Shown here piece by piece: positions 1-11,960 of a stretch of DNA of 64,000 bases. Below the pieces are notes generated by a model. That model was not told the origin of the DNA. It worked only from the letters and a program-made list of their open reading frames with translations, and searched no databases. The DNA comes from Dryas octopetala (Eukaryota; Streptophyta; Magnoliopsida; Rosales; Rosaceae): contig OY992837.1 in the NCBI GenBank assembly GCA_963921425.1, positions 19,050,630 to 19,114,629 on the forward strand. Direction: 5' to 3'. The first letter of the stretch is position 1. The number at the start of each line of letters is the position of its first letter. Both the position numbers and the translations under genes were made by a program.

Positions 1-194
1 TATTTTAAAAGTCAACTTTGGGTCAAACCCCAAATTAAAACAAAAATTTAAATTTAAATCAAAGCCCTTTTTATTTTCCAAATAAATCTCAAAATTCTTT
101 AAAAACAAATCAACATTCTTTAAAGACCTCTTAAAAAAAACATAATTAAATAAAAATTTAAATTTTTAGTGAAAATTTGGGTCGGGTCGTTACA
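1..194 (-). mobile_element. Terminal part of a gypsy LTR (minus orientation)
   Basis: Read on the minus strand, this piece begins at 194 with TGTAACGACCCGACCC and is closely similar over its whole length to the first 200 bases of the solo LTR at 34697-37580. It abruptly interrupts the Athila-A LTR: the sequence from 195 on matches 46099 onward, while the bases to the left do not. The rest of this LTR, its other end and its target duplication lie outside the window, so solo LTR versus complete element cannot be told. Confidence 0.8.
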
Positions 195-782
195 CAGCAC
201 TTTCAAATTCTTCAAAAAACTCCTAGCAAAAACCCAACCCCCATTCACGATGCCAGCCCCCCTTATATAGTAAAGCCAAAGCCCTCTTTTTTCTTCCCTT
301 GGAACACGGGTTGCCCAGCACAAAAAGGATTCCTTTCCTCATCCGATGGCACAAATCCTAATCTTCCTAATTTAGATAGAGTCCCTTACTGACTAGGAGA
401 GCTTTGGCCTCTCAATTGATATGCAATTGATTTGTTTGGTAAAAAAAAAACAGAGGAAACACGCATATGGCTTGAGAGTTTAGCTTATCTTCTAAAATTG
501 GATGGCCCACAATTCCTTTGGTTAATATTAGGCTACGTGACATCCACACCTTCTTTCCCTTTTTCTATTGTAAGTGAGATGACATTGAGCTTGGGCCAAA
601 GGCAGCAAAGGTTGCAACATGCCAATTCTTTGGTGTGACTCCCCTTTTTACTCCTTTTAGCTATAACTTGTCCCAAAATGTAAATTCCTTCAAAACTCTC
701 ACAAAATACATCAAACTAACCAATTTATCATGAAAATAAAGCAAATAAAGATAGATTAGTTATGTAAAATATGAATATATCA
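195..782 (-). repeat. Athila-A 3' LTR, partial
   Basis: The 588 bases match 46099-46686 with only scattered differences, base for base in length. The outer end, read on the minus strand, starts TGATATATTC as in the 5' LTR. The copy is cut at 194/195 by another LTR. The close match suggests a fairly recent insertion of Athila-A compared with the debris to its right, although its genes have decayed. Confidence 0.88.
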
Positions 783-795
783 AAATACCCCAAAC
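783..795 (-). other. Athila-A polypurine tract
   Basis: On the minus strand GTTTGGGGTATTT lies directly before the 3' LTR start TGATATATTC. This is the usual position and make-up of an Athila polypurine tract, which primes plus-strand DNA synthesis. Confidence 0.75.
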
Positions 796-1852
796 CTATC
801 TTTTTCTAGTCCTTGAGCAAAACTGAAAACAAAGACAAAATAAAAACAGAAGCCAACTAAACCACTTTCGCAGGTAAACTCGATGGCACTTAGCATGTGC
901 CACAAGCTGTTAAACCTCTAGGTGTCTAGGTGTCCCTAGAGGAGGAGTTGTGTCTCCTGAGGGTTTACCAGTTACGATACCCACAAACGCTTCACTACTA
1001 ATTAAAATTGTTAAAAACACCACTTTAAACCAACTAATAAAAACCAACGCATGCCAATCATTCCTACAAAATTAAAGTTATGCCACTACTAACTAATTGC
1101 ATCATAGTGTAAAGTGTCATACCATTATTCATAACATTAAAGCGTAGAAGCAACCACACTTGAATGCCACATAATTATTTCGCCTCGACTCTAATCCTCA
1201 CTAGGTATCACTCTATTTTTTTTATTCTCTTAGGAACCTAAGCTTACACTCGAATTTCACATATGTGTACGAAGTTATGTAATAGGAAGCAATAATTAAC
1301 ACATATGCTTATCATGAAAAACGGCTATTTCTGAGAGGAAGATCTCATGAAAAGAATGGGATACTAAGAATAAAAACACATGCCTCACTCCAAACACGAT
1401 TTTCCAAAAGATCAGTTAGGTCTTTATGATGGTTGTAACGAAAGGTTAAGCTAGGGCTAAGAAAGAAAGGAAAAGGAAACTAGAACTTAGGACATACCAA
1501 AGTGTCGTTCAACTTCCTTAGACACGGCAGGCTCCCGTGATGAATTTATAGCACTCGGCGTCCAGGAGGTGTGCTTCTATCTTACTTCACTTGAAGTAAT
1601 TTTGAACTTTTATTCTTTTGAGTTGCAACACTTGAAGTAGTGTTTTTTTTTTTACATATAAAAAATTACTCAGCACAACAACCTTGGTACACGCCAAATC
1701 TTTGGTGCAGAGCTCAGCCTTCTCTTTTTCACCACTTTGGCATATCCTAAGCTATAAGGTATAGTTTAGAAACGGTTTAGATGGTTAAGAATAGTAAGGG
1801 TGATGAAAGAAAGGCTAGGTGTCTAGTTACAAAAGGGTTAACGATGCACACA
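796..1852 (-). other. Athila-A 3' untranslated region, distal half
   Basis: No reading frame of note. By position this is the long region between integrase and polypurine tract of Athila-A; it continues on the other side of element C at 17406. Near 801-822 there is a degenerate version of the AGGA-loop hairpin seen in elements B, C and D. I found no envelope-like frame here. Confidence 0.6.
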
Positions 1853-1857
1853 AATGG

Positions 1858-4528
1858 TGACAGGACCGACCTCGGAGTTCTCAATTAAATTCCGAGGCAG
1901 TCCTGTGGGGTCCCACATCCCTCGGATATAGGGCCCACTTCCTTACTTTAACTTATTTTTAGAGATCATATCATAACTTAGGGAGTAATCTATATAAATT
2001 TCGACAGCATCTCCCCTAAAAATAGCTCTAATCCAATTTCTTAAACTTGTCAAAACACACTTCTAAGTTTCCAACTTCCCTATCACAACCAATTTGGGTC
2101 TCCGATCCAACATAAAGTTTACAAAATTTATAAGGTTACAACCAAACATCAAAGCCAAACTACAAGTTAAGGTTTACAGGAAATCCTACACTATACAATG
2201 AGAAGAGAAAGCCCGCCTCGACGAGAAAATTGTGACTGGCTGTCGCTTCCACCTGGGGGAACCATTAAAACACAAAAAGATGACTCACGGTGAGAAAGGC
2301 TCAGTGAGTGGATGAACAAGTCAAAAGATAACAAAGTTAATAAAGTATAACATTTTATTAATATTTTCAATTTCACAAACACAATAGATTTCCCCCATTT
2401 TAAAATACGCTTTGAACTGATAAACAAAAAAAAAATAACTAAAAATACTTTTATCTAATAAAGTTTTTAGTAATAACGTTGGCTATATAAGTACCCAATT
2501 GATGGGCTCCACACTGGTACCGTTACAAAACCATTGCACCAAGTGGACCGTCTACATAACCTTCCACCTGCACCGTCGCAACGCCATCATACGAGTGGAC
2601 TTACGGTGGCCCTTGTACCGTCCATTCGCCGTCGTACAATAAGCCAAAGTGTCGTACGTGCACGTAGATTGCCCTTCCACCCGCACCGTCGCAACACCGT
2701 CATACGAGTGGACTTACGGTGGCCCTTGTACCGTCGAATCGCCGTCGTACAACAAGCCAAAATGTCGTACGTGCACATAGACTACCCCCAAAGGGTGAGG
2801 CATCCCGGCACATGGCTCAAAGCCTATGTGTGTGCCGTGATGGGTCACAAAGACCTACTTAATAACCGGTGGGTACTTAGACGGCATTTAAATAATTTGT
2901 TTAAATATTTGATAACCCTTAGATCAAAAATGGCAAATAATTCAATCCATTTAAAATTTATTAATGCAAAACAGACTTTACTCAATTCATTATTTCACTA
3001 TTTAACTCAAAATTTCAAAAGTAATATAAAAGCAATAAAACCCATAAATTTTGCAAGCAAAAGAAAATCCACTCACAATATTGGAGCCTAGTGTCGGTCT
3101 CCGGATGGGTCACCGTCCCGGGAGCGTCGCCTAGAACAACCAAGAATACGAAACATAAATTAGACTTGGTACTGAACGGAAATTAAAGTGTGGAAGTGAA
3201 CCTAAGTGTTCTTCTCTTGATTTCTTTGATCTCGTTTAAATTCACTCATCATACGACGCCTCCAACAACTTGGAAACAACTAAAATATCCCTCTATATAC
3301 TTCTATAACCCAAATCTAATCCTACCAAGTTAAGCAAATTTTTCTCCATTCTCATTTCCTCAAATTTTCTAATTTTTCCTTACTTAATTCACTTATAACA
3401 GAAACTAAGAATCCTAAGGGTTTAAAATTGTCCAACAAAGCATTTAGAAACACCTCCTATTGCCAATTCCTCCATTAACCCGATTTGGGCATAACACCTC
3501 CAACCCAATTTTTCAATTTTCTATATTTCCTTGAAATTTCTCAAAGTTTATGATCCTAATCCTAAATTTAAAGTTCCTAGAGTGAAAATCATCTAAAACC
3601 CATCAAGAACACTCCTCCAACTTCGAATTTCTTCATAAACCCGAAATGGTCTCAAATGCTCAAAAATTAAACTCTAATTTCTCAAGTTTTTAAACAGGAA
3701 TTTAAAGGGAAAGGGAGCCCATTACCTAGAGAGGAAAAACCCCCAAAATTTCATGGAAAATGGGGTAGAAAACTGGCCGGATTTTGAAAGGGTTGCCGGC
3801 TGTCTTTTTGCTCGTTTCTGAGCTGTTTGCTGCAACCGGGGCTGGGGGTGGCTGGGCTGGTGGCGCCGACGGCTGGGGAAGGTTGTCAGCTGCTCAACGT
3901 CGACTGGAAATGATCGGAAGGGCTGGACTTGGGTGGAGCTGGGTGTGCGCAGGGGAGTGTTGCCGAGAGAGAGAGAAATGGGGGGGGGGGGCTCGGGGTG
4001 GACGGTCGACTCTAGCGAAAGGGGGGTCACGCGGTTGACTTTGTCAACGGGGAAACAGCCAGCGTAGATGGTTGTGGTGGTTGCTGGGTGTTTGCAGTGA
4101 GAGACACGGAGAGATGAGAAGAGAGAGGTTACGGGGAAAAAGAGAGAGAGAGTGTGAAAGAAATAGATAAGGGGTGTGTTGAGTAAATGGTGGGGATTTC
4201 TAGAGAAATCTAGTTTTAATAATAAAAATTTTCTAGAATTTTCTTGTGAAAGGACAAAATTGCCCCTAAAATGTTACGCCCCACTCTCTTAAACCATGGC
4301 CAAATTTAAAGTCCGTCTTCGGAAATACATTATGAACTACTACTTCATTACCCTCGTCTATTGAAATTTTTCTAAAAGTTATATCTTTCCTTAATTTCCC
4401 GTTTGATTACCCATTTTCTTATTAGAATGTATAAGTCTCATTCAAATTAAACTTTCTTACTGGATCACCACCGAATGAAATTAACTTAATCTTATATAAA
4501 AGAACGAAACTTGGGTCGGGTCATTACA
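1858..4528 (-). repeat. Element C 3' LTR, full length
   Basis: 2671 bp. On the minus strand it starts TGTAATGACCCGACCC and ends GGTCCTGTCA. It pairs with 15721-17400 over both flanks, but 2829-3814 here have no counterpart there. A GA/CT-rich stretch near 4135-4160 corresponds to the CT-rich leader that follows the promoter in related LTRs. The long frames inside (for example 2534-3091) are not genes. Confidence 0.92.
2561..2786. repeat. 113-bp tandem duplication inside the element C LTR
   Basis: Two head-to-tail copies, 2561-2673 and 2674-2786, differ at a handful of positions. The other LTR has the same pair at 16424-16536 and 16537-16649, so the duplication was already in the element when it inserted. 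Each copy contains several CGTAC/GTACG motifs. Confidence 0.88.
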
Positions 4529-4541
4529 ATCTTCCCCCGTT
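4529..4541 (-). other. Element C polypurine tract
   Basis: On the minus strand AACGGGGGAAGAT lies directly before the 3' LTR start TGTAATGACC. This is the expected polypurine tract. Confidence 0.8.
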
Positions 4542-4545
4542 AGAA

Positions 4546-4565
4546 AAATTTCGTCCTCGAAATTT
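4546..4565 (-). other. Hairpin upstream of the element C polypurine tract
   Basis: A perfect inverted repeat with 8-bp arms, AAATTTCG / CGAAATTT, and loop AGGA on the minus strand. It overlaps the last codons of the integrase frame (stop near 4564). Elements B and D have the same arrangement with other or shorter arms. See findings. Confidence 0.8.
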
Positions 4566-5962
4566 ACCTGTTAGGAAACAAATGTGGATACTGAGCCCTC
4601 ATCTGATCCTCGGGTTCCCATGTCGCCTCTTCAACCGTGTGATTCCTCCATAAGACTTTGACCAAAGGAATGGTTTTTGTGCGAAGTACTTGATCTCTGC
4701 GATCCAGAATCTCCACAGGTTGCTCCTTGTAAGATAAATCTTCTCGTAATTCAATGGGTTGATTTTCCAATATGTGGGAAGGGTCGGGTCTATATTTACG
4801 CAACATCGATACATGGAACACATCATGAATTCGAGATAACTCCATAGGTAGCGCCAATCTATAAGTGACTTGACCAATTTGTTCAGTGATCTCATATGGT
4901 CCAATAAATCAAGGACTTAACTTTCCATGCTTCCCAAAACGTACCACTCATTTCCAAGGCGATAATTTCAAAAAGACTTTATCACCGACTTCAAACTCTA
5001 AGTCTTTTCTACGATTGTCTGCATAGCTCTTTTGCCGATCTTGTGCCGCCTTCAGTCTGTTCTTTATAATTTGAATCTTGTTGGTGGTCATTTGAATGTA
5101 CTTGGGCCCCACTAACTTCCTTTCACCAACCTCATTCCAACAAATTGGTGTTCTACATTGTCGACCATATAACGCTTCATAAGGAGCCATACCAATACTT
5201 GAATGATAACTATTATTATAGGCAAACTCCATTAATGGTAAATGAGTATCCCAGTTGCCTTTGAATTGTAGAGCACAAGTCCTCAACATATCTTCTAGAG
5301 TCTGTATAGTCCTTTCTGACTGCTCGATCATCAGTTTGTGGATGGAATGCAGTGCTAAACTTTAACTTAGTACCCATTGCCCGTTGTAGGCTTTCCCATA
5401 ATCTAGAAGTAAATCTCGAATCTCTATCTGACACAATGGATACTGGTGCACCATGCAAGCTTACTATTTCATCCACGAAGAGTTTCGCCAACTTATCCAA
5501 AGTATAATTCTCACGGATGAGTAAAAAGTGAGCTGATTTTGTGAGTCTATCCACCACGACCCAAATTCCATCATGCCCGCTTTGTGTTCGAGGGAGCTTG
5601 AACAAGAAATCCATAGTTATGTGCTCCCACTTCCATTCAGGAATAGGAAGTGGTTGCATAAGCCCCGAAGGCTTCTGCCGCTCCGCTTTAACTTGTTGAC
5701 AAATTAAACACCTTGCCACAAATTCTGCTATTTCTCTTTTCATGCCTGGCCACCAATAATGTTCTCACAAAGTGCGATATATTTTGGTGCTCCCTGGGTG
5801 CATTGCATAGGCTGAACTATGTGCTTCCTCCAAAATTTCTTTTCGAAGAGCTTCATTTGCTAGAACACACAATCTAGTGCCCATTACCAAGGCTTCGTCG
5901 TCCCTTACCGAGTAATCTATTCTCAATCCTTTCTCAACTTTGTTTTTGAGTTTCATCAACAA
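4564..5962 (-). pseudogene. Element C integrase with chromodomain, disrupted
   Basis: Integrase joins the cDNA copy to the host chromosome. From the N-terminus: remnants of the HHCC zinc-binding region (5962-5700, with a CLICQQVK segment), the catalytic core with TMDFLFKLP and VSDRDSRFTS giving the first two acidic residues, then the C-terminal part and a chromodomain-like end (about 4700-4570, with ATWEPEDQM). A frameshift lies right after FHPQTD near 5330, before the third catalytic residue, and stop codons fall near 5764 and 4947-4905. The chromodomain is thought to steer chromoviruses to heterochromatin. Non-functional as it stands. Confidence 0.88.
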
Positions 5963-5968
5963 GGAATC

Positions 5969-6619
5969 CTATAGTTGGGCTTCACGAACTTTATCGATTA
6001 AGGTTGGTCTGACTCGGAAGCTAGCCAACAATGCTTCTGTTTCACTTATCGTTAAATTGGCTCCTGTTGCCCTCAATTTGACTAGCAAGGGTAGGTGCAC
6101 CATTCTTAAGTATGCTAGTGATCCGGATGCTTTTCTACTCAATGCATCTGCCACTACATTGGCCTTTCTGGGATGATATTCAATAGTGCAATCGTAGTCC
6201 TTTATTAATTCCAACCATCTCCTCTGTCTTAAATTCAATTCCTTTTGAGTGAATAGATACTTAAGGCTCTTGTGATCGGTGAATATCTGACAAGACGCTC
6301 CATATAGGTAATCGGCAAAGACTATAGCTGCAAGTTCTAAATCAGGAGTTGGGTAATTCAACTCATGCTTCTTGAGTTGTCTAGAAGCATAAGCAACCAC
6401 CTTATCATTTTGCATCAACACACAACCTAGACCTTGTCTTGAAGCATCACTATAAATCACGAACCCACTATCACCATCAGGTAATGTCAACTCTGGGGCA
6501 GAAGTTAATCTATCCTTAAGTTCTTGGAAACTTTTCTCACATTCATCAGACCATTCATACTTGACTCCTTTTCTGGTTAGCCGAGTAAGTGGTGCTGATA
6601 ATTTGGAGAAGCCTTCCAC
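5969..6619 (-). pseudogene. Element C RNase H domain
   Basis: A 216-codon open stretch covers the connection region and RNase H, which degrades the RNA strand of the RNA-DNA hybrid. Visible acidic catalytic motifs are [14 protein letters not shown] and FTDHKSL. The end [12 protein letters not shown] is the usual boundary to integrase. It belongs to one pol polyprotein with the RT above and the integrase below. Stop codons near 6620 and 5966 cut it off from both. Confidence 0.88.
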
Positions 6620-6794
6620 GAATCAGCGATAATATCCTGCTAGGCCCAAACAACTCCTCACTTCTGACACACTAGTAGGCCGTTCTCAATTCTTTACTGC
6701 CTCTACCTTTTGTGGATCTACCATGATGCCTTCGGCTGAAATTGCATGCCCCAAAAATCCCACTTTATCTAGCCAAAATTGGCATTTACTGAAC

Positions 6795-7487
6795 TTAGCG
6801 TATAGCCGATTCTCTCTCAAGATTTTCAACATGCACCGTTCTTAAATGTTCCTCATGATCTTTGTCACTCCGTGAATACACCAATATGTCATCAATGAAT
6901 ACCACCACAAACTGATCCAAATAGGCATGGAAAACTCGATTCATAAGATCCATAAAAACTGCTGGTGCATTTGTTAATCCAAAAGGCATCACTAAGAACT
7001 CATAATGGCCATATCGAGTTCTAAAAGCAGTCTTCAGTATATCAGCTTCCTTAATCCTCAACTAATGATACCTTGATCTTAAATCAATCTTGGAAAACAC
7101 TTTCGCGCCCTGCAATTGGTCAAATAAATCATCGATACGAGGCAAAGGATACCGATTCCGCACAGTAACCTTATTAAGTTGCCTATAATCGATGCATAAT
7201 CTCATCGTCCCATCTTTCTTCTTCACGAACAAGACCGGTGCGCCCCAAGGAGAAACACTTGGTCGGATAAATCCTTTCTCCACTAATTCCTGTAACTGAA
7301 TTTTCAACTCCTTCAACTCAGCTGGGGCCATTCTATAAGGTGCCTAAGATATAGGTGCTGCTCCCGGAATTAAATCAATAGCAAAACCTATCTCTCTTTT
7401 CGAAGGTAAACCCGGAAGATCTTCGGGAAATACGTCCGGAAAATCTCGCACTACAGGTAACTCCTTTAGTTTCTTCTCACTAGCCCG
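6795..7487 (-). pseudogene. Element C reverse transcriptase, disrupted
   Basis: Reverse transcriptase of the gypsy type. Motifs in order: [51 protein letters not shown] and the FIDDILVYS catalytic box. One stop sits after the RSRYH segment (near 7061) in an otherwise continuous frame, and another near 7332-7350. The N-terminal side ends at 7487, where element B inserted; the protease lies beyond it at 13979. Confidence 0.9.
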
Positions 7488-7492
7488 GGTAT

Positions 7493-9414
7493 TGATATGT
7501 TCATAAATTCATATCCTTTTATATTTCTCTTACTTAATTTTTGTGAGTTCATTTGATTAAAAGCTTTAAATTTCATTTAGTTTTGTGTTTTTAGATTCCG
7601 AACAATAAAATGAGAAATTTCACCATTTATTCTCCTTAATAGATTTTAACATGAATCCAATTTGAGATAGAAGCTAACACCTTGAAGTTATTCCAGGTTA
7701 AATTTCGTGACATTTGAAGACTTCTAAGGTGTTCATTTTGAATTTCAAAGTCAGCCCAAAACTGCACCCGAGGAGAACTGAGTTAGCTACATTGTGTGGG
7801 GCATAACGTTTTGGTTTGAGGCATATAATATATGGTTTGAAAGAAGACATCCAGGGCTTTCTATTGATATATAAAACGTAAATTTCTGAGTTAGTTAAGG
7901 CCTCCAAATTGCTCTCCAAAGACAGCTCAGAAATCCTGTCAGCAATAGGATAAAGTGGTCCCAAGGCATCTTTCCATTTTGGGTAATTTCCTATCACTTG
8001 CTCTCTTTCCTTTCCCTTTGTTTGCCCATTCTAAGCAAAATTCAGAAACCACAATGTGAAGGCTCTAAATGAGGCAAAGAGAACATCTACCTATCTCAAC
8101 ATCCTTTAAGGATATCCATTGAGGGATAAGATGAAATATTCTTATTTTTGAATTAACCAAACCTTATCCCTTCATTTTCTTTTAATCCTAGCCACATATT
8201 CTAGACATAACAACTCACCCAAACCATAAAACACTCTCTCATTTTCGAGCTCCCCCCTCCATCCTCTCTAATTTCACTCATTTCATCATTCATTTCATCA
8301 TCTCATCTCAAAAACACACATCTCATCTTCCATCTTCCAAAACCCTAGCCTTTTCTCATCTCTCTAATCATTTCTTTTCTCCATCTTCCCTCCATCAACT
8401 CTTCCTCTCCAATAACCCAAACACCATCACAACACTCATCTACCATATTCACCACCATTATTGCAATAGGAGCTTGGAGGCACTTAGGACAGGAAGCTAT
8501 TTTGGGCATCCTTGGAGGAGTGACACTCCTTGGGAGCTTGGCTTAAACATCTAGAGTTTTCTCTTTTCCTTCTTGTTTCCATTTATGTTTCAATTTGTGA
8601 TGTTGTTTGTAACTTTTATGGCTAGTGAGTAGTTTCTTGATTTGGGGCTAGGGATCTAGCCCTAGCCCAACCATGTAATGACTTTGTGATTTGTGATATA
8701 AATGTCATTTTGGATATATATGCTCTTATGCTAGTTTAAAGATCATGACTTGTATGTGTGAATTTATCACTTGTACATATGAGAAATGTTATGTAGAAAT
8801 TGGAAATTGGTAACCTTTAGTTTCTAAAGCTTGTTGCATAAGAGCATGGTAATTTAAAAGCACCTTGGTTGGATTGTTTTAATTGCTTGGATTCTTCATT
8901 TTTAGAACTTTATGCATCTAGGGTTTGCTATGGCATTAATCTTAGTTACCTATCACCTTGGTTGGGATAGTTGATAACATGAAAAAGGATGTGCTATAAT
9001 TTACCTTGATTGGGGGTTAGGAGGGAATCTAATCTATCTAATTTGGCATAATCACTAATTGCATTGTTTGTCATGGGAGGGTTAGTGTGAACCCCTAATA
9101 ACCCCAAATCCTTCATCATCATTGAATTTAATTTGCACTTGAATTTGCTTGCATTTCCATTTGTTAGTTTCAAACTCTAGTGTTATTTATCATTAATCAA
9201 CCAAACAACAACTCAACACTACACATTTGCACATATCATTATGTTTAGTCTTGGCTTTGCATAGTACATAGTAGGTTGTTTGTTAGTTTTATAACTCTAA
9301 AATCAATCTAGCTTGTGGTTGAAATCTCAATCCAATCTCTTGGGTACGACAACCCCCTACTTCCATTTCCATACTAAAACTTGACAACCTTGCACTTGAG
9401 GTATGACAACAACA
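7493..9414 (+). repeat. Element B 5' LTR
   Basis: 1922 bp, starts TGATATGTTCATAAATTC and ends ACAACAACA. It is nearly identical to 11961-13903 apart from small indels and substitutions; for example the 3' copy has an extra short segment near 12290. This points to a relatively young insertion. Confidence 0.93.
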
Positions 9415-9420
9415 AGTTTT

Positions 9421-9438
9421 TGGCGCCGTTGCCGGGGA
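9421..9438 (+). other. Element B primer-binding site (tRNA-Asp type)
   Basis: TGGCGCCGTTGCCGGGGA starts six bases after the LTR end. It is complementary to the 3' end expected for plant tRNA-Asp, the usual primer of Athila/Tat elements. Confidence 0.85.
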
Positions 9439-9890
9439 TTGGAGTCCTTGGACTTTGATGCTAAGCTTGGGTTGCATTTAGGGTTAATTTTATTTAGTAT
9501 ACAAGAAAAGAAAAAAAATTTTCAAATTTTTAGTTTTAAATTTGTTTTTACTTTGTTAGAAAACGTAGTGTTTCTTTATGGATTAAACTGCTTTGCTTGG
9601 TTACTGTTTTGCAAATTTGGTCCACTTAAGGTTCTTTATTTTTTCGTCCTGAATCCAACCATATAAAGAACGTCAAAATCGGATCAGCGGTTTAAAAGTT
9701 ATAAGGTAAAAACTGAGCAGAGGTCATAAAGTAGTTTTCTGTTGCGTTTTAGTTTAATTGTTTCACTTTTTGTGTATTACTTTGTGTACATTTGTTAGTT
9801 ACTCTTTTCTTTTATTGACATTGGATGCTATATTGAGTTTCTTTCTTTTATCCTTGTGACTTATAGTGTTCTTGCTCTCTTGATAGGTGT
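9439..9890 (+). other. Element B leader
   Basis: T-rich untranslated leader between primer site and gag start. The frame at 9403-9666 starts in the LTR and is fortuitous. No other feature seen. Confidence 0.5.
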
Positions 9891-10877
9891 ATGAGTGAAA
9901 ACCCAACCACTTCAAGTTCACACATTATTTTGAGAAGTGGGAAGGAATTGATAGAGTTTACAAGGGGTAAATCAAGAGAAAGAGGTACAAGGAAGATAAG
10001 GAAAAATCACCTCCAAAGGAAGCAAGGATGGGGGATAGGAATTCACCTCCACCACCACTAGAGGAAGAAAGACCTTTGAGAGATTTTACACTACCTCTTT
10101 TGGCCACTCATCCTAGTTGCATTGTGCTTCCACCTTGTGCAAATGCATTTAAGATCATGCCGGATACATTGCAATTGTTACCTAACTTTCATGGAATGAC
10201 AAGTAGTGATCTTATTTGCACATCACTGAATTTTGTGAAGGTTGCTCAACCGTACAACTAAATGGAATTAATGAGGACAATTTAAGGTTAAGGCTTTTCC
10301 CATTCTCATTGAAGGACAAAGCTAAGCAATGGTTATACAAGTTGCCGGCCGCAAGCATCCACACATGGGAGGAAATGCAAAAGAGCTTTCTCCAAAAGTT
10401 CTTTCCACCATCAAAGACCAATGCTCTTAGGCAACTCTTAATGCAATTTAGGAAGCAACCTAATGAGCTATTTCATGAAGCATGAGAGAGATTCAAAGAT
10501 ATGGAAAATGGTTGCCCTAATCACGGTCTCACCAAGCGGATGATTCTCAACTTCTTTTACAATGGGTTGACTCAAGAGACAAGGAGAAGAGTGGACTATG
10601 CATGTGGAGGAAGCTTTATGGACAAAACCGAAAGGGAGGCCGTAGAGGTTCTTGACAATTTGAGTGAGACTTCACAACTTTGGGACAATGTCAATGATAG
10701 GTTGCCAATGAAGGATGTGAACTTATCTATGAAAGAGCAACAAAGAAGAGGAGTATTTGACATGGACACTCCTCACATCAATGTGCAACAAGAATTGAAG
10801 AAGATAGAGGCCACAATGAACAAGAAGCATAGTAAGACTTGTATGAACCAATTATGCCATATATGTGAGTTTTGAGC
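9891..10877 (+). pseudogene. Element B gag, frameshifted
   Basis: Capsid-like gag of the Athila/Tat type. It starts at ATG 9891 in one frame, shifts to a second frame by 10028, then to a third near 10216-10260, and has an in-frame TGA at 10483 before continuing from 10501 to the stop near 10873. The central part contains the gag core signature RLRLFPFSLKDKAKQWLYKL, followed by a WEEMQKSFLQKFFPP segment. It resembles the Athila-A gag at 44775-45221. No zinc knuckle is visible. The breaks mean the protein would not be made whole. Confidence 0.85.
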
Positions 10878-11921
10878 CTAATGGAAGTGCATATATTGTT
10901 CCTAGCACTTTGTTCTTCATGTGTGATCAATCTTGTGCATATTGCATCTCTAGAACTTGCTTAATATCTCTCAAAGCTTTGTGTCATGTATGAATCCATT
11001 TTGGAAATGATCTAGGCATTCGGAATCCACCATGGCCAAATGAGCATAATCCCTAAATATGTTATATCCATTAGATTGCCATTTTGTGCCTTTATGTTAG
11101 CCTTTCATTTCTTTCCACTATAAATGTCTTACCCTTTTGCTTAAACACTAGCCTTACCCTTTTCAAGCTAACTAGTGAGCAATATGAGATTGAGTTATGT
11201 TAAGGTGCTTGCAAAGAAATAAGTTTGGGGGTTTTGGGAAAGAAAAGTGTGGGGGTGTTCTATGTATGCAAAAAAAAAAATCGTGATTGTGATTACATGT
11301 ACAATTGTCAAACAGAGTGTGGATGTGATAACTTTGCAAATGCAATTGCATCTCTAGCTTGAAAGGATTGGCTAAAAAAAAAAAAGTGTTATTCAAGAAA
11401 TAAAAAATGTTTTTAGTTTAAGTTTGGGGGAATGATTTGAGGGTTGAGTTTTGGCAAGCATCTTAAAGTCTTTAAAGTTTTTAAATCTCAAAAGAGAATT
11501 GTTTATTATGTTTGCTTGGAATTTGTGATAACCTTTCCTTTTCATTTCTTTAATCCATCACCCTAAACCCCATTACAACCTAATAAAAGTTCTTTTGATC
11601 CAAAATATTTTGTGCATGACTAGTGGAGATGAGATTGAATAGCAAGAATATGGAGGCATATGCAGAACATTACATTGAGTGTATATACTAACCCTTAAAC
11701 ACTTGTGTCAAAATAGAGAGCATTCCAATGAGTGTTTGGTTATCCAAGTTTGAATTACATATCTTATGAATGTATTGAATTGACATATGGTTTATAGTGC
11801 ACACACTCACTCAAGCATGTGTTTCATGTCTTGTTATTAGCACTAGAGAAAAATCTAGGAAATATTTTGTGCTTATGAAAATCATAGCCCTATCTTGTAT
11901 TTTTCTTTATTGTGTGTTTTG
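10878..11921 (+). other. Element B non-coding region where pol is missing
   Basis: About 1 kb without a convincing frame between gag and hairpin. Protease, RT and integrase motifs are absent. Two A-runs (about 11268-11280 and 11373-11384) and short T-rich segments are all I see. Confidence 0.6.
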
Positions 11922-11941
11922 TTTGCTCGAGGACGAGCAAA
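11922..11941 (+). other. Hairpin upstream of the element B polypurine tract
   Basis: Inverted repeat TTTGCTCG-AGGA-CGAGCAAA, a perfect 8-bp stem with a 4-base loop, about 20 bases before the 3' LTR. It has the same loop and core as the hairpin of element C but a different outer stem. Confidence 0.85.
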
Positions 11942-11945
11942 ACCT

Positions 11946-11960
11946 AAGTTTGGGGGTATT
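11946..11960 (+). other. Element B polypurine tract
   Basis: AAGTTTGGGGGTATT directly precedes the 3' LTR start TGATATG, typical of Athila-like elements. Confidence 0.8.

Noticed and set aside
796..1852. Possible envelope-like gene in the Athila-A 3' region
   Set aside because: Some Athila elements carry one, but I found no long frame or membrane-like segment here or in 17406-18419.
2534..3091. 185-codon frame in the element C LTR
   Set aside because: It covers the 113-bp tandem duplication and LTR sequence. The matching frame in the other LTR has a different end, and there is no known domain.
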